The notes under the pieces are model-generated. The model saw only the letters and a program-made list of their open reading frames with translations. It did no database searches and was not told the DNA's origin. 64,000 nt of DNA from Hyphomicrobiaceae bacterium (GTDB lineage Bacteria; Pseudomonadota; Alphaproteobacteria; Rhizobiales; Hyphomicrobiaceae), in assembly GCA_022842785.1 (NCBI GenBank), contig JALHOW010000002.1, positions 558,001 to 622,000 of the forward strand. Reading direction: 5' to 3'. Made by a program: the position numbers and the translations under genes. Shown piece after piece: positions 1 to 8,468 of this stretch. How positions within the stretch are numbered: position 1 is the first letter of the stretch; each line of letters begins with the position of its first letter.

Positions 1-276
1 GGCCAGATCGCCGACGGCATCGAAACCGACACACGCCTGCTCGGCGATGCCATGACGCGATCGCGCAATGCCGCAGGCGCCCTCGAAGCCACTCAGGCCG
101 GCAACGAGCTTACCGGTCTCGCCGTCAAGCAATCCCTCACATTGCAAGGTCTGCTCGCCGCACAACATCGCACCGAAACCGTCAGCCAGGCCCGCGATCT
201 TGCTGCCGAGGACGAAGCCCGCCAGCGCTTCAAATCCTTCGTCGGTACGGGATCGGGATACTCGGCAAGTCGATGA
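1..276 (+). CDS. trbJ: TrbJ, conjugative transfer protein, C-terminal part
   Basis: This is the 3' end of a gene that begins before the window; about 91 codons are open from base 1 to the TGA at 274-276. TrbJ is the VirB5-like, periplasmic minor-pilus component of P-type (Trb) conjugation systems. The visible tail is a charged, helical stretch with GNELTGLAVKQSLTLQGLLA and a following AAQHRTE segment, the usual shape of the TrbJ C-terminus (helix rich in Gln, Leu and Ala, then an Arg-rich end). The identity is strengthened by trbL, trbF, trbG and trbI following in canonical order. The start, signal peptide and N-terminal half cannot be seen. Confidence 0.8.
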   Translation, partial: GQIADGIETDTRLLGDAMTRSRNAAGALEATQAGNELTGLAVKQSLTLQGLLAAQHRTETVSQARDLAAEDEARQRFKSFVGTGSGYSASR

Positions 277-591
277 GGATGGGAGGAACGAAGATGCGTG
301 CATCTCGCTTCGCAAATGGGGCTGCCGCCCCAAATCCCGCGCATCATGCCGGAGGCGTGTCTTCGAAACGACGGGACACCCCTCGCACTCCCCGTCTTTT
401 GAAGTTTCAGAAAAGGAGGGAGCTTGAGGGACACGTCCCTCAATCGGGCGCGGGCGGCAGCCCGCTAGCGCAGCGACATCATCGCGGCCGCCGACGACGA
501 TAGCCGCAACCTGATCTGCCACCCCTGACACGACCAATGGCGAACCCGATTTCCGCCGACGGCGGAGCGTTGCCCGGAGCTCGAGAAACGC
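277..591. other. Gap between trbJ and trbL without a recognisable gene
   Basis: These 315 bases sit where rhizobial trb operons usually carry a small trbK or trbK-alt (entry exclusion) gene. All three forward frames were read: the only open stretch (about 273-503) is Arg/His/Pro-rich, has no signal peptide or lipobox and does not look like TrbK. A short open stretch near 465-525 reads DIIAAADDDSRNLICHP before a stop and could be a relic of a coding tail. I see no supported gene; trbK is probably lost or eroded. Confidence 0.5.
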
Positions 592-1881
592 ATGGAAGAT
601 CTCGCGATCATTGACCAGTTTACGGCGACGTTCAGCCGTTACATCGACAGTGGCTTTGGATTGATCGCCGGTGACGTGGCGTTCCTGACGAGCATTCTGA
701 TTGCGATCGACATCACGCTGGCCGGTTTGTTCTGGGCGCTGATGGGCGAGGACAACGTCATCGCGCAGCTCATCCGCAAGGTGCTGTACGTCGGCTTCTT
801 CGCGCTGCTGCTGTCGAACTTCCAGAGCCTGGCCGACATCATCTTCCAGTCCTTCGCCGGATTGGGATTGAAGGCAACGGGGACGTCGCTGACGTCGGCC
901 GATCTGATGCGGCCTGGGTTTGTCGCGTCGACTGGGTTCACAGCTTCAAAACCGCTCCTGGAGAAAGCCGGTGAGCTGATCGGCATCACGACGTTCTTTT
1001 CCAACTTCGTGACTATCGCGGTGTTGATGCTGGCGTGGGTGATCGTGCTGCTCGCCTTCTTCGTGCTGTCGGTCCAACTCTTCATCACCATCATTGAGTT
1101 CAAACTGACGGTGCTGGCCGGGTTCGTGCTGGTGCCTTTCGCTTTGTTCGGCCAGACCGCGTTCCTCGCCGAGCGCGTACTTGGCAACGTGATCTCCAGC
1201 GGCATCAAGCTGATGGTTCTGGCGATCGTGGTCGGCATCGGCGCCTCGATCTTCGGTACGGTCATGCGCCCGACCGGCGAGGTGACGCTGACGCAGGCGG
1301 CATCCTGCATCCTCGGCGCCATCGCTGTGTTCGGCCTTGCGATCTTCATTCCTGGCATCGCCGCCGGATTGATCACCGGCGCGCCGCAGCTCGGTGCCGG
1401 CGCCGCGGTTGCGACCACGGCCGCACTCGGCGGCACGGCTGTTGCCGGCGGCATTGCGACGGCAGGCGCAGCGCGCATGGCAGGCCGTACGGCCGGTAGT
1501 GCGATCAAGTCGGCCGCCTCGCTGTCGGGCCGCCTCGGTGCGGCCTATGAGGCGGGTGGCGTGGGAGGTGTCGCGCGCGCCACCGTCTCCGGTCCGGCTT
1601 CGCGCATGGCGGCTTCGGCAACGGCGCCCGCGCGCAATGCGTATCGCCAGGGCGCTGCACAGGGATACCGCGATGCAGCGCCGTCGGGAGACGCCGGCGG
1701 CAAAGGTTCCGATGGCGATGGTCCGGAAGGTAGCGCGCCGGCATCCGGTCCACCGCAGTGGGCTCAGAGCATGGCCCGCCGACAGCGCATGACACAGGCC
1801 GGAATGATGGCCGCGCACGCGCTCCGGGATGGCGACCGCCCCGGCATGAGCAGCGGCCCGGATCTCAAGAACAAGACGTAG
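592..1881 (+). CDS. trbL: TrbL, P-type conjugative transfer inner-membrane protein
   Basis: TrbL is the VirB6-like polytopic inner-membrane component of the Trb mating-pair-formation (type IV secretion) apparatus. The 429-residue protein has a start near MEDLAIIDQFTATFSRYI, about six hydrophobic segments between residues 25 and 270, and then a long Ala/Gly-rich, low-complexity and finally polar, soluble tail (about 270-429), which is typical of TrbL/VirB6. It lies between trbJ and trbF in the standard order and ends 13 bases before trbF. The length and topology fit the family, so function in the secretion channel is a safe family-level inference, but whether this element still transfers is unknown. 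Confidence 0.93.
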   Translation: MEDLAIIDQFTATFSRYIDSGFGLIAGDVAFLTSILIAIDITLAGLFWALMGEDNVIAQLIRKVLYVGFFALLLSNFQSLADIIFQSFAGLGLKATGTSLTSADLMRPGFVASTGFTASKPLLEKAGELIGITTFFSNFVTIAVLMLAWVIVLLAFFVLSVQLFITIIEFKLTVLAGFVLVPFALFGQTAFLAERVLGNVISSGIKLMVLAIVVGIGASIFGTVMRPTGEVTLTQAASCILGAIAVFGLAIFIPGIAAGLITGAPQLGAGAAVATTAALGGTAVAGGIATAGAARMAGRTAGSAIKSAASLSGRLGAAYEAGGVGGVARATVSGPASRMAASATAPARNAYRQGAAQGYRDAAPSGDAGGKGSDGDGPEGSAPASGPPQWAQSMARRQRMTQAGMMAAHALRDGDRPGMSSGPDLKNKT

Positions 1882-1894
1882 GGGGACAGACACC

Positions 1895-2593
1895 ATGTCG
1901 TTCAAGCGATCGACCTTGCGCTATGGCGAGACACCGGAGCCAGTGACGCCTTACCAGAAGGCCGCGCAGGCCTGGGACGAGCGAATCGGCAATGCGCGCG
2001 TGCAGGCGGCCAACTGGCGGCTAATGGCGGTCGGGAGCCTCGGCTTGTCGCTTCTCCTGGCAGGCATCCTGCTGTGGGTCGGACGAACCGGCACGGTGGT
2101 GCCCTACATCGTCGAGGTGGACTCGCGCGGCAGTACCCGTGCGGTCGGGCCGGCCGCCGAGACCTACACACCGAGCGATGCGCAGGTCGCCTATCACCTC
2201 TCACGCTTCGTCGACAACGTGCGTGCGCTATCGATCGATCCCGTCGTCGTGCGACAGAACTGGCTCAAGGCTTATGACTTCGTGACCGACAAGGCTGCGG
2301 TCACGCTCAACGAATATGCGCGCGAGAATGATCCGTTCGCCCGCGTCGGCCGCCAGACCGTCGCCGTCGAGGTGACGAGCGTCGTGCGCGCCTCGGATAC
2401 CTCCTTCCAGGTGCGCTGGCTCGAACGCACGTTCGAGGGCGGGGCGGTGAGAGACACAAAGCGCCTCACCGGCCTCTTTTCCATCGTCATCACCCCGCCA
2501 CGCACCGTCGACGCCGTGCGCAAGAACCCGCTCGGCATCTACGTGCATGCCTTCAACTGGTCGCAGGACGCCACCACCGGAGAGGCCAAATGA
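1895..2593 (+). CDS. trbF: TrbF, conjugal transfer protein (VirB8-like)
   Basis: TrbF is the VirB8-like bitopic protein that nucleates the type IV secretion assembly. The 232-residue product begins MSFKRSTLRYGETPEPVTPY, a recognisable TrbF N-terminus. It has one membrane anchor at about residues 43-62 and a periplasmic NTF2-like domain after it (VVPYIVEVDSRG onwards, ending with YVHAFNWSQD). The ATG follows a GGGGGACAGACACC leader that contains a weak ribosome-binding site. Its stop overlaps the start of trbG by four bases (ATGA), so the two are translationally coupled. Confidence 0.95.
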   Translation: MSFKRSTLRYGETPEPVTPYQKAAQAWDERIGNARVQAANWRLMAVGSLGLSLLLAGILLWVGRTGTVVPYIVEVDSRGSTRAVGPAAETYTPSDAQVAYHLSRFVDNVRALSIDPVVVRQNWLKAYDFVTDKAAVTLNEYARENDPFARVGRQTVAVEVTSVVRASDTSFQVRWLERTFEGGAVRDTKRLTGLFSIVITPPRTVDAVRKNPLGIYVHAFNWSQDATTGEAK

Positions 2594-3591
2594 GCAAACT
2601 GCGCAATCTCACGATTGTTCTGGTGACGTCGAGCAGCCTCGGTGCCTGCGCCACCAACGTCAAGGTTCCCGAGATCCCGATCTTCGACAGCCAGGCGATG
2701 GCCGCCGCGCGGCGCGAGCCCGATCCGAAACTGCCTGTCCGCTACGTCGAAGTGCCGACGCCGCTTCCTCTTCCCGGTCAGCTCAAACCTGTCGACAAGG
2801 ACGCCGGCAAGAAGAGGGATACGCGTTCGCCATCGGAGCGCGTCAGCGGTGCGAATGCCGCTGCGCGCTTCGAGCCGGTGAAGGACGGCTACATCAATGC
2901 CATCCAGGTCTATCCCTACACCAAGGGCGCGCTTTACCAGCTCTATGCCGCCATCAACCAGGTGACAGACATCGCGCTCGAGGCGGGCGAGAAACTTGTC
3001 TCCGTCTCGGCGGGCGACACGGTGCGATGGGTGGTCGGCGACACGACCAGCGGTGAGGGGAAGGATGCGCAGGTCCATATCCTGGTGAAGCCCGTCGGCG
3101 CCGACCTCGAGACCAATCTCGTTATCACGACGGACCGGCGCACCTATCACCTCGAAATGCGCTCGAGCGACAAGACGTACATGGCGTCGGTGTCGTGGAC
3201 ATATCCGGCTGCCGAACTCGTCTCGCTCCGCCGTCAGCGCGACGAGGCGGCGGCCTCGCTGGCCTCGATCGCGGATGCTGGCGTCAACATCGACCAGTTG
3301 CGCTTCCGCTATCGCATCGAGGGTGACGCGCCGTGGAAGCCGCGCCAGGTCTTCGACGACGGCGCCAAGGTCTACATCCAGTTCCCGTCGGGCCTTGCGC
3401 AGAGCGAAGCGCCGCCGCTGTTCGTGATCGGTCCCGATGGCAAGTCCGCGCTCGTCAACTATCGGGTACGCGGCACCACCTACATCGTCGACCGGCTGTT
3501 CGCCGCCGCCGAGCTGCGCCTCGGGACAGCCCCGCAGCGTGTCGTGCGCATTGTCCGCACCGACGCCGTCTGGCGGGAGACGCGCTCATGA
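2590..3591 (+). CDS. trbG: TrbG, conjugal transfer lipoprotein (VirB9-like)
   Basis: TrbG is the VirB9-like outer-membrane-complex component of the Trb channel. The 333-residue protein starts with a short hydrophobic signal ending in a lipobox (LGAC, Cys about residue 20), so it is probably exported and lipidated. The mature part shows the VirB9/CagX layout: an N-terminal region with VYPYTKGALYQLYAA, a central beta domain containing the paired WVVGDT and HILVKP strands, a coiled linker (about 205-230), and a C-terminal beta domain with PRQVFDDGAKVYIQFP. It overlaps trbF upstream and trbI downstream by ATGA junctions, as expected in a tight operon. Confidence 0.95.
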   Translation: MSKLRNLTIVLVTSSSLGACATNVKVPEIPIFDSQAMAAARREPDPKLPVRYVEVPTPLPLPGQLKPVDKDAGKKRDTRSPSERVSGANAAARFEPVKDGYINAIQVYPYTKGALYQLYAAINQVTDIALEAGEKLVSVSAGDTVRWVVGDTTSGEGKDAQVHILVKPVGADLETNLVITTDRRTYHLEMRSSDKTYMASVSWTYPAAELVSLRRQRDEAAASLASIADAGVNIDQLRFRYRIEGDAPWKPRQVFDDGAKVYIQFPSGLAQSEAPPLFVIGPDGKSALVNYRVRGTTYIVDRLFAAAELRLGTAPQRVVRIVRTDAVWRETRS

Positions 3592-4877
3592 CCGAGGCTC
3601 CCGATAAGAAGGAAGAGAATGAGAAGGTGGCACCGGAAAACCTGGAGCTACGCGCACGGCCGCAACCTGTAACGCGCATCAACCGCAAGGTCGTGTTTGG
3701 CGGCGCAGCCCTCGTGCTGCTGCTCGTCTCCTTCCTCGTTCTCGTCGCCCTGCAGCCGCCGAAGCTTCAGGTCGGCACGCCGCGCGAGCTGATCAATGTC
3801 GAGAACAAGCCGATCACAGAGAGCCTGGCACGGCTGCCGGCGACCTATGAAGGTGTCCGCACGGAGAGACCGCCCGAGCCGGTACGTCTGCCATCGGGAA
3901 TCCCGCAACTGACCGATGTCGGAGGAGATCCGATTGATCAGGCAGAGCAGATGGAACGGGCGCGGCTCGCGCGCATGGCCGGTCAGGCGCGGGAATCGCA
4001 GGTCTTCTTCCGCCTTCAGCTCAAGGCGCCGCCGCAAACGAGCGGAGAACAGACGAGGGCAGCAGAAAGTGCGGCGTTGGTGTCCCCACCTCGTTCGAGC
4101 ACGGTGGCTCTCGATGAGAATCCGACGACGCTTTCGCTGCTGCGTGCCGCCGAGCGCGGCCGCGGCGTTGCCGCGGGTGATCTGGAGCCGGGCGGCACGG
4201 ACACGACCGAGGCACTTCGCAAACTGACCTTTCTGCGCTCTGGCCCCGAGAAGGAAATCTACAACCCGCATGGCCTGCAGACGCCGGCCTCGCCGTATCA
4301 GCTCATGGCCGGCACGGTCATCGCTGCCAGTCTCGTGACAGGTCTCAACTCTGACCTTCCCGGCTTCGTCATCGCCCAGGTCACGGAGAACATTTTCGAT
4401 ACCGTCTCCGGCCGGTTTCTGCTTATCCCGCAGGGATCCCGGCTGATCGGCAAGTACGACAATGTCGTCGCGTTCGGGCAGGAGCGCGCGCTCGTCGTCT
4501 GGCAGCGGATCATCCTGCCGGACGGCTCGTCTGTCGTCATCGACAACCTGCCAGCGACAGATACCGGCGGCTATGCCGGCCTCGCCGATCAGGTCGATCT
4601 TCATACCTGGCAACTGCTGAAGGGCGTCGCGCTCGCAACCGTACTCGGCGTCGGCAACGAGCTGGTGTTCAGCGGTTCTGGAGACAGCGATCTCATCCGC
4701 GCCCTGCAGCTCTCGACGCAATCGACCACCAACCGCGCCGGTCAGCGCCTCATCGAGCGTCATCTCAACGTCCAGCCGACCATCACCGTGCGCCCCGGCT
4801 GGCCGCTTCGGGTCATCGCGCACAAGGACATCATCCTGCGCCCCTACCGCGCCGCCGCCCCAATCACCGCCAACTGA
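3588..4877 (+). CDS. trbI: TrbI, conjugal transfer protein (VirB10-like)
   Basis: TrbI is the VirB10-like protein that spans the envelope and transduces energy to the secretion channel. The start was placed at 3588 (MTEAPDKKEENEK) because it overlaps the trbG stop by ATGA; the open frame extends upstream into trbG without a reason to use it. The 429-residue protein has a charged cytoplasmic N-terminus, a single membrane helix at about 36-55, a Pro-rich linker and a C-terminal beta-barrel domain (about 230-420) with TVIAASLVTGLNSDLPG and LIPQGSRLIGKYD, both hallmark segments of VirB10/TrbI. It is the last trb gene before the DUF736 gene 14 bases downstream. Confidence 0.95.
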   Translation: MTEAPDKKEENEKVAPENLELRARPQPVTRINRKVVFGGAALVLLLVSFLVLVALQPPKLQVGTPRELINVENKPITESLARLPATYEGVRTERPPEPVRLPSGIPQLTDVGGDPIDQAEQMERARLARMAGQARESQVFFRLQLKAPPQTSGEQTRAAESAALVSPPRSSTVALDENPTTLSLLRAAERGRGVAAGDLEPGGTDTTEALRKLTFLRSGPEKEIYNPHGLQTPASPYQLMAGTVIAASLVTGLNSDLPGFVIAQVTENIFDTVSGRFLLIPQGSRLIGKYDNVVAFGQERALVVWQRIILPDGSSVVIDNLPATDTGGYAGLADQVDLHTWQLLKGVALATVLGVGNELVFSGSGDSDLIRALQLSTQSTTNRAGQRLIERHLNVQPTITVRPGWPLRVIAHKDIILRPYRAAAPITAN

Positions 4878-4891
4878 CGAAGGAGAACATC

Positions 4892-5212
4892 ATGGCCATT
4901 ATCGGAACCTTCTCGGCCATCAAGGACGGCTACACCGGCACCATCCGCACGCTCTCGATCAACGCGCGGGTGAAGCTGCTCGCCAACGATCGCAAGGGCA
5001 AAGAGAGCGGCCCCGACTTCCTCCTTCTAGTCGGCGACACCGAGATCGGCGTCGCCTGGCGCCGGACCAAGCGCGAAACCGAGCAGAGCTACCTGCGCGT
5101 GCGGATCGACGACCCAGCCTGGCCGCAGCCGCTGTGGGGCGCAATGATGGAGAGCACCGACGACGGGGTCGTCCGGCTGCTCTGGCGTCGCGACAAGCCG
5201 GAGGGGGCATAG
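4892..5212 (+). CDS. DUF736 family protein
   Basis: The 106-residue product starts MAIIGTFSAIKDGYTGTIRT and contains GPDFLLLVG and IGVAWRR, the signature segments of DUF736, a small family of unknown function found on alphaproteobacterial plasmids and integrative elements. An AAGGAG ribosome-binding site precedes the ATG. In many such elements DUF736 lies in the replication/partition or maintenance block, not directly after trbI, so its position here hints at a rearranged or shortened element. The family assignment is firm; no molecular role can be given. Confidence 0.9.
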   Translation: MAIIGTFSAIKDGYTGTIRTLSINARVKLLANDRKGKESGPDFLLLVGDTEIGVAWRRTKRETEQSYLRVRIDDPAWPQPLWGAMMESTDDGVVRLLWRRDKPEGA

Positions 5213-5216
5213 GTCC

Positions 5217-5729
5217 ATGACCACCCCCAACGCATCCGAGGCGAGAACGCCATGGCCAAGCTCCTCGCGAGAGCAACCGAGCCTCGCCGACTATCCACTG
5301 CGCACGGCAGAGAAGCTGCGCTTCGCCGACACCGACTGCAACGGTCACATATCCAATGCTGTGTTCGCGGTCTGCTGCCAGAACGCGCGCATGGAGCTCT
5401 TGCATGATCCACGCCGCGTTCCGCTGCCGGTCGATGCCCGGTTCGTCATCGTGCGGCTCGAGATCGATTTCCTCGACGAGATGCACTGGCCGGGCACAGT
5501 CGTGGTCGGCACCCGCTGCGAGCGTATCGGCCGCACCTCGCTTACACTGGCACAGGTCTTGTTCATCGACGGGAGTTGCGCCGCCAGCGCCAGATCGACC
5601 GTCGCGCTCATGGATCGCGCCACACGGCGCGCAACCCCACTTCCCCCTGAAACGGCCTCCGCACTCGACGGCTTCCGTGCCCCGCAGAACAGAAGCCTGC
5701 AAACCTGCTGGCAGGAACACGAGGGGTGA
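5217..5729 (+). CDS. Acyl-CoA thioesterase, 4-hydroxybenzoyl-CoA thioesterase type (hotdog fold)
   Basis: The 170-residue protein carries the hotdog thioesterase core: LRFADTDCNGHISNAVFAV with the Asp of the DxxGH(I/V)xN motif, then RLEIDFLDEMHWPGTVVVGT and FIDGSCAASARSTVALMD. Family members hydrolyse acyl-CoA thioesters in the cytoplasm; the substrate cannot be read from the sequence. The first 25 residues are a polar extension absent from many homologues, so a later start is possible, although no better ATG is seen. It begins 4 bases after the DUF736 stop and its TGA overlaps the GTG of the MFS gene, so it looks like cargo co-transcribed with the conjugation block. Confidence 0.8.
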   Translation: MTTPNASEARTPWPSSSREQPSLADYPLRTAEKLRFADTDCNGHISNAVFAVCCQNARMELLHDPRRVPLPVDARFVIVRLEIDFLDEMHWPGTVVVGTRCERIGRTSLTLAQVLFIDGSCAASARSTVALMDRATRRATPLPPETASALDGFRAPQNRSLQTCWQEHEG

Positions 5730-7399
5730 TCGGCATGGCAACCTCAAGGGGATTGTCCCGCAGTCCGTATTTCGACGCCTCCCATGGCTTCGCCGCCGAT
5801 CCGGATGATGAGCTGCCACGCATCTTGAGCCGGCCAAGAGATCAGGACGAGGAAACGAACTATGGGCCGAGCACGCGGTATCTCGTCGCCACAGTGCTGC
5901 TCCCGTTCGCGGTCGGCTATTACCTCGGCTATCTCTATCGCACCATCAATGCTCTGATCTCGGGCACGCTGGTCAGCGAGTTCGGGCTCTCTGCGGCCGA
6001 TCTCGGCGTTCTCACAGCCTCTCTGTTCCTGACGTTCGCGGCCATTCAGCTTCCGCTCGGCGCGTTGCTCGATCGCTTCGGGCCGCGCCGCGTGCAAGCT
6101 GCTCTTCTTTCCATTGCGGCGATCGGTGCCGCAGTCTTTGCCCATGCCCATACCCTTGCCGGCCTGATCCTCGGGCGAGCCTTGATCGGCGTCGGCGTCG
6201 CCGGCGCACTGATGGCTGGGCTGAAAGCTCTCGTGCTGTGGTTTCCTGCCGAACGCATCGCACTGGCGAACGGCTGGCTCATCATGCTCGGAGCACTCGG
6301 CGCCGTCACGGCAACAGCACCCGCGGAGTTCATTGTTGCCGAGATTGGATGGCGCGGCCTGTTCCTGATCCTGTCGATCCTATCCGCGATCGCTGCACTG
6401 CTGATCCTGCGGGTCGTTCCCGAACGCCCCGCGTGCAGGCAGGGTGAGGCGACTGCGCCCGGTATGAGCATCAGAGTGATCTACCAGGATGCTCGGTTCT
6501 GGCAAATCGCGCCCCTCTCGGCCACGACGATCGGCTCAGCCTGGGCACTACAGAGCCTGTGGACCGGACCATGGCTTGCGGAGGTCGAAGGACTGCCGCG
6601 CCACGACGTCGTCATGCATCTCCTGCTGATGGCGATCGGCCTCAGTGCGTACGCGCTGATACTAGGGACGACCGGCGATCGGCTTCGCAGGCGCGGCGTC
6701 TCGCTTTCGGCGACGTTCGGGTTTGCAACCGGGCTCGCGATGCTAGCGCAGCTCGCGCTGATCTTGCGCTGGCCAATCCCGGCCTGGCTTCCTTGGATCG
6801 CGATCGCAGGCATAGGTGCCGGCACGGTCCTGAGCTACGCCATCGTCACGGAGCTCTTCCCGAAATCGGCATCCGGACGCGCCAACGGCGCGCTCAACCT
6901 CCTCCATATCGGAGCAGCCTTTGCGGTCCAGGTCGGCATAGGTTTTGTCGTAAATCTCTGGCCGACAGAGGAGGGACGCCATCCGGCCATCGCCTATCAA
7001 ACTGCGCTTGGCATAGTTCTCGCCTTGCAGGCGGTCGCATTCCTCTGGTTCGCGCGACCGACACGGCACGCAGCATGTGCTCGGCATCTCACCGCTCATC
7101 CCATCCACACCCTGGCCGCGGCGCTCGGTGTGCCAGCGGCAGTGGCCGTTCCCTATTTGAAGGCGCGCGAGGATTGGAGATTTCGACAGGCGATCGCGCA
7201 GGGACAGATGTCGTCATGGCGCTCGGCGGCACTGGCCTCGATGATGACCGCGGCCGCCATCAGCTCCCTGCTCCTCATTCCGGTCTCCACGACAACCGGA
7301 ACAGCGCACGCAGAACTCACGTCACCAGAGAATGCCGGCGCGATGGCGGCGCAAGTCCTGCTCGGCCTCGCAGCCGCGCACTCGAGTACAGCGCATTGA
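5726..7399 (+). CDS. MFS transporter with an unusual C-terminal extension
   Basis: This 557-residue membrane protein has about 12 hydrophobic segments from residue 50 to about 450, with the MFS loop 2-3 motif in GALLDRFGPRRVQ and an equivalent loop at GTTGDRLRRRGVS. The substrate is unknown. A GTG at 5726 overlaps the thioesterase stop; an in-frame ATG at 5735 is an equally good start. The N-terminal 45 residues are polar and cytoplasmic. After the last helix there is a tail of roughly 100 residues with a YLKAREDWRFRQAIAQGQM segment and another hydrophobic stretch (about 510-535), which is not part of a standard MFS protein and could be a short extra domain or read-through fusion. Probably cargo of the mobile element. 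Confidence 0.78.
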   Translation: MIGMATSRGLSRSPYFDASHGFAADPDDELPRILSRPRDQDEETNYGPSTRYLVATVLLPFAVGYYLGYLYRTINALISGTLVSEFGLSAADLGVLTASLFLTFAAIQLPLGALLDRFGPRRVQAALLSIAAIGAAVFAHAHTLAGLILGRALIGVGVAGALMAGLKALVLWFPAERIALANGWLIMLGALGAVTATAPAEFIVAEIGWRGLFLILSILSAIAALLILRVVPERPACRQGEATAPGMSIRVIYQDARFWQIAPLSATTIGSAWALQSLWTGPWLAEVEGLPRHDVVMHLLLMAIGLSAYALILGTTGDRLRRRGVSLSATFGFATGLAMLAQLALILRWPIPAWLPWIAIAGIGAGTVLSYAIVTELFPKSASGRANGALNLLHIGAAFAVQVGIGFVVNLWPTEEGRHPAIAYQTALGIVLALQAVAFLWFARPTRHAACARHLTAHPIHTLAAALGVPAAVAVPYLKAREDWRFRQAIAQGQMSSWRSAALASMMTAAAISSLLLIPVSTTTGTAHAELTSPENAGAMAAQVLLGLAAAHSSTAH

Positions 7400-7410
7400 A
7401 AGGAGCAATC

Positions 7411-7641
7411 ATGACAATGACAACCGATCCTGACGCTGGGAGAGATACGAAATCTGTTTCGGATGACCTCTTTTGGAGCCTCAAGACCGTCCGTCAGAAG
7501 ACCGGACTGTCGTCGGCCACCATATACCGTTACATGGCGCTCGACCTGTTTCCTGCGCAGCGCAAGCTCGGGCCCAATCGCGTGGGCTGGCTCGCTTCAG
7601 AAGTAAGAGCATGGAGTGAGAGCCGACCCCGAACCGGATAA
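7411..7641 (+). CDS. AlpA-family DNA-binding regulator / excisionase-like protein
   Basis: The 76-residue product has the short winged-helix pattern of AlpA/MerR-like phage regulators: LKTVRQKTGLSSATIYRYM as the helix-turn-helix, then LFPAQRKLGPNRVGWLASEV and an RAWSESR end. Such proteins typically activate integrase genes or act as recombination directionality factors for prophages and integrative elements. The start at 7411 follows an AAAGGAGC ribosome-binding site at good spacing; a longer open frame runs upstream antisense-like through the MFS gene and was ignored. The position 1.1 kb from the tRNA-Pro gene fits a role in element excision, although no integrase is visible. Confidence 0.85.
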   Translation: MTMTTDPDAGRDTKSVSDDLFWSLKTVRQKTGLSSATIYRYMALDLFPAQRKLGPNRVGWLASEVRAWSESRPRTG

Positions 7642-7700
7642 ATTATAGGGAGCCACGAGCTCTATGCGAATCTAGCAACAAGGCCAGCAGGCCAATTGTA

Positions 7701-8468
7701 TTACGCCGCTCTATGCGCCTGTCTCTGCCGGAAAGTCAGACCCAAACTATTCAGCTGATACGGGCCATACATAGACAACTCTCGATACCGCTTTGACCAC
7801 TTGAAATAGCCGCCCGCAGAGTTCTCGATCCCCCCCTCTTCGTACCAAGTGCTTTCATTCACGTAGTACTGATGCCCCTTCAGCGTCGCACGCCACATGG
7901 TCTGATCTGAGGGGCAATTCATCCACATTCCCTCCTTCCCGTTAAGACCATGCACCCACCTCTCGAACGGTCGGGCCGCGTAGCGCTCCACAAAAAGGTA
8001 CCGGTCAACCCCGTTCCCTCGCCACTCGCCAGCTTCGAAGACCGAGGGCCTTATGAATGGCAACCAGAGCTGCGCTATTCCGCGGCGCGCGTACGCGAAT
8101 GCGCGCGCCTCGATCTCTTCAAGACCAATTGACGTGTGCTGAAACTCAAACGCTAGAACTATTGCGCCAACCCACGAAGCTACGTCAGCTCGTCGATCAC
8201 CGGGGAGAGTGTCGAGTACGTACTCGACCTCAGTCGGAATTCCCCGTCGGCGCATCTCTTCAGCAAGCCATGCCTTCGCCAACATATGAGCGGTGGTTTC
8301 GCCAGCGGCCCAAGTGCAATCGGAAGGAGGTTTGTGAGCAAAATGCGGTACTCTTATCCGCCCCTGCTTCAGAATAACTTCACGATGGCATTGGGGGCAT
8401 AGAAAAAGCTGGCCGCGCGATGCCACGCTTGCTTCAATAGCCTTGCCGTCCAATGAGGACTTTAGCAT
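7701..8468 (-). CDS. CoiA-like competence/nuclease family protein
   Basis: The 255-residue protein has the CoiA layout: an N-terminal zinc-finger-like part with CPQCHREV, followed by VPHFAHKP and then a Cys (SDC), and a restriction-endonuclease-like domain with ETTAHMLAKAWLAEEM, RRADVASWVG and IVLAFEFQHT (Asp of RRADV and Glu-x-Gln of EFQ as candidate metal and catalytic residues). CoiA is a competence-associated protein in Gram-positive bacteria; proteobacterial homologues on mobile elements are uncharacterised putative nucleases. The C-terminal 100 residues (Trp/Tyr-rich, WRATLKGHQYYVNESTW) do not match anything I know. It is transcribed toward alpA and is the last gene before the tRNA-Pro. 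Confidence 0.72.
   Translation of the reverse strand: MLKSSLDGKAIEASVASRGQLFLCPQCHREVILKQGRIRVPHFAHKPPSDCTWAAGETTAHMLAKAWLAEEMRRRGIPTEVEYVLDTLPGDRRADVASWVGAIVLAFEFQHTSIGLEEIEARAFAYARRGIAQLWLPFIRPSVFEAGEWRGNGVDRYLFVERYAARPFERWVHGLNGKEGMWMNCPSDQTMWRATLKGHQYYVNESTWYEEGGIENSAGGYFKWSKRYRELSMYGPYQLNSLGLTFRQRQAHRAA

Noticed and set aside
639-1508. Long reverse-strand frame opposite trbL
   Set aside because: It is the antisense shadow of a well-supported TrbL gene; composition is Ala/Pro/Ser-rich without domains.
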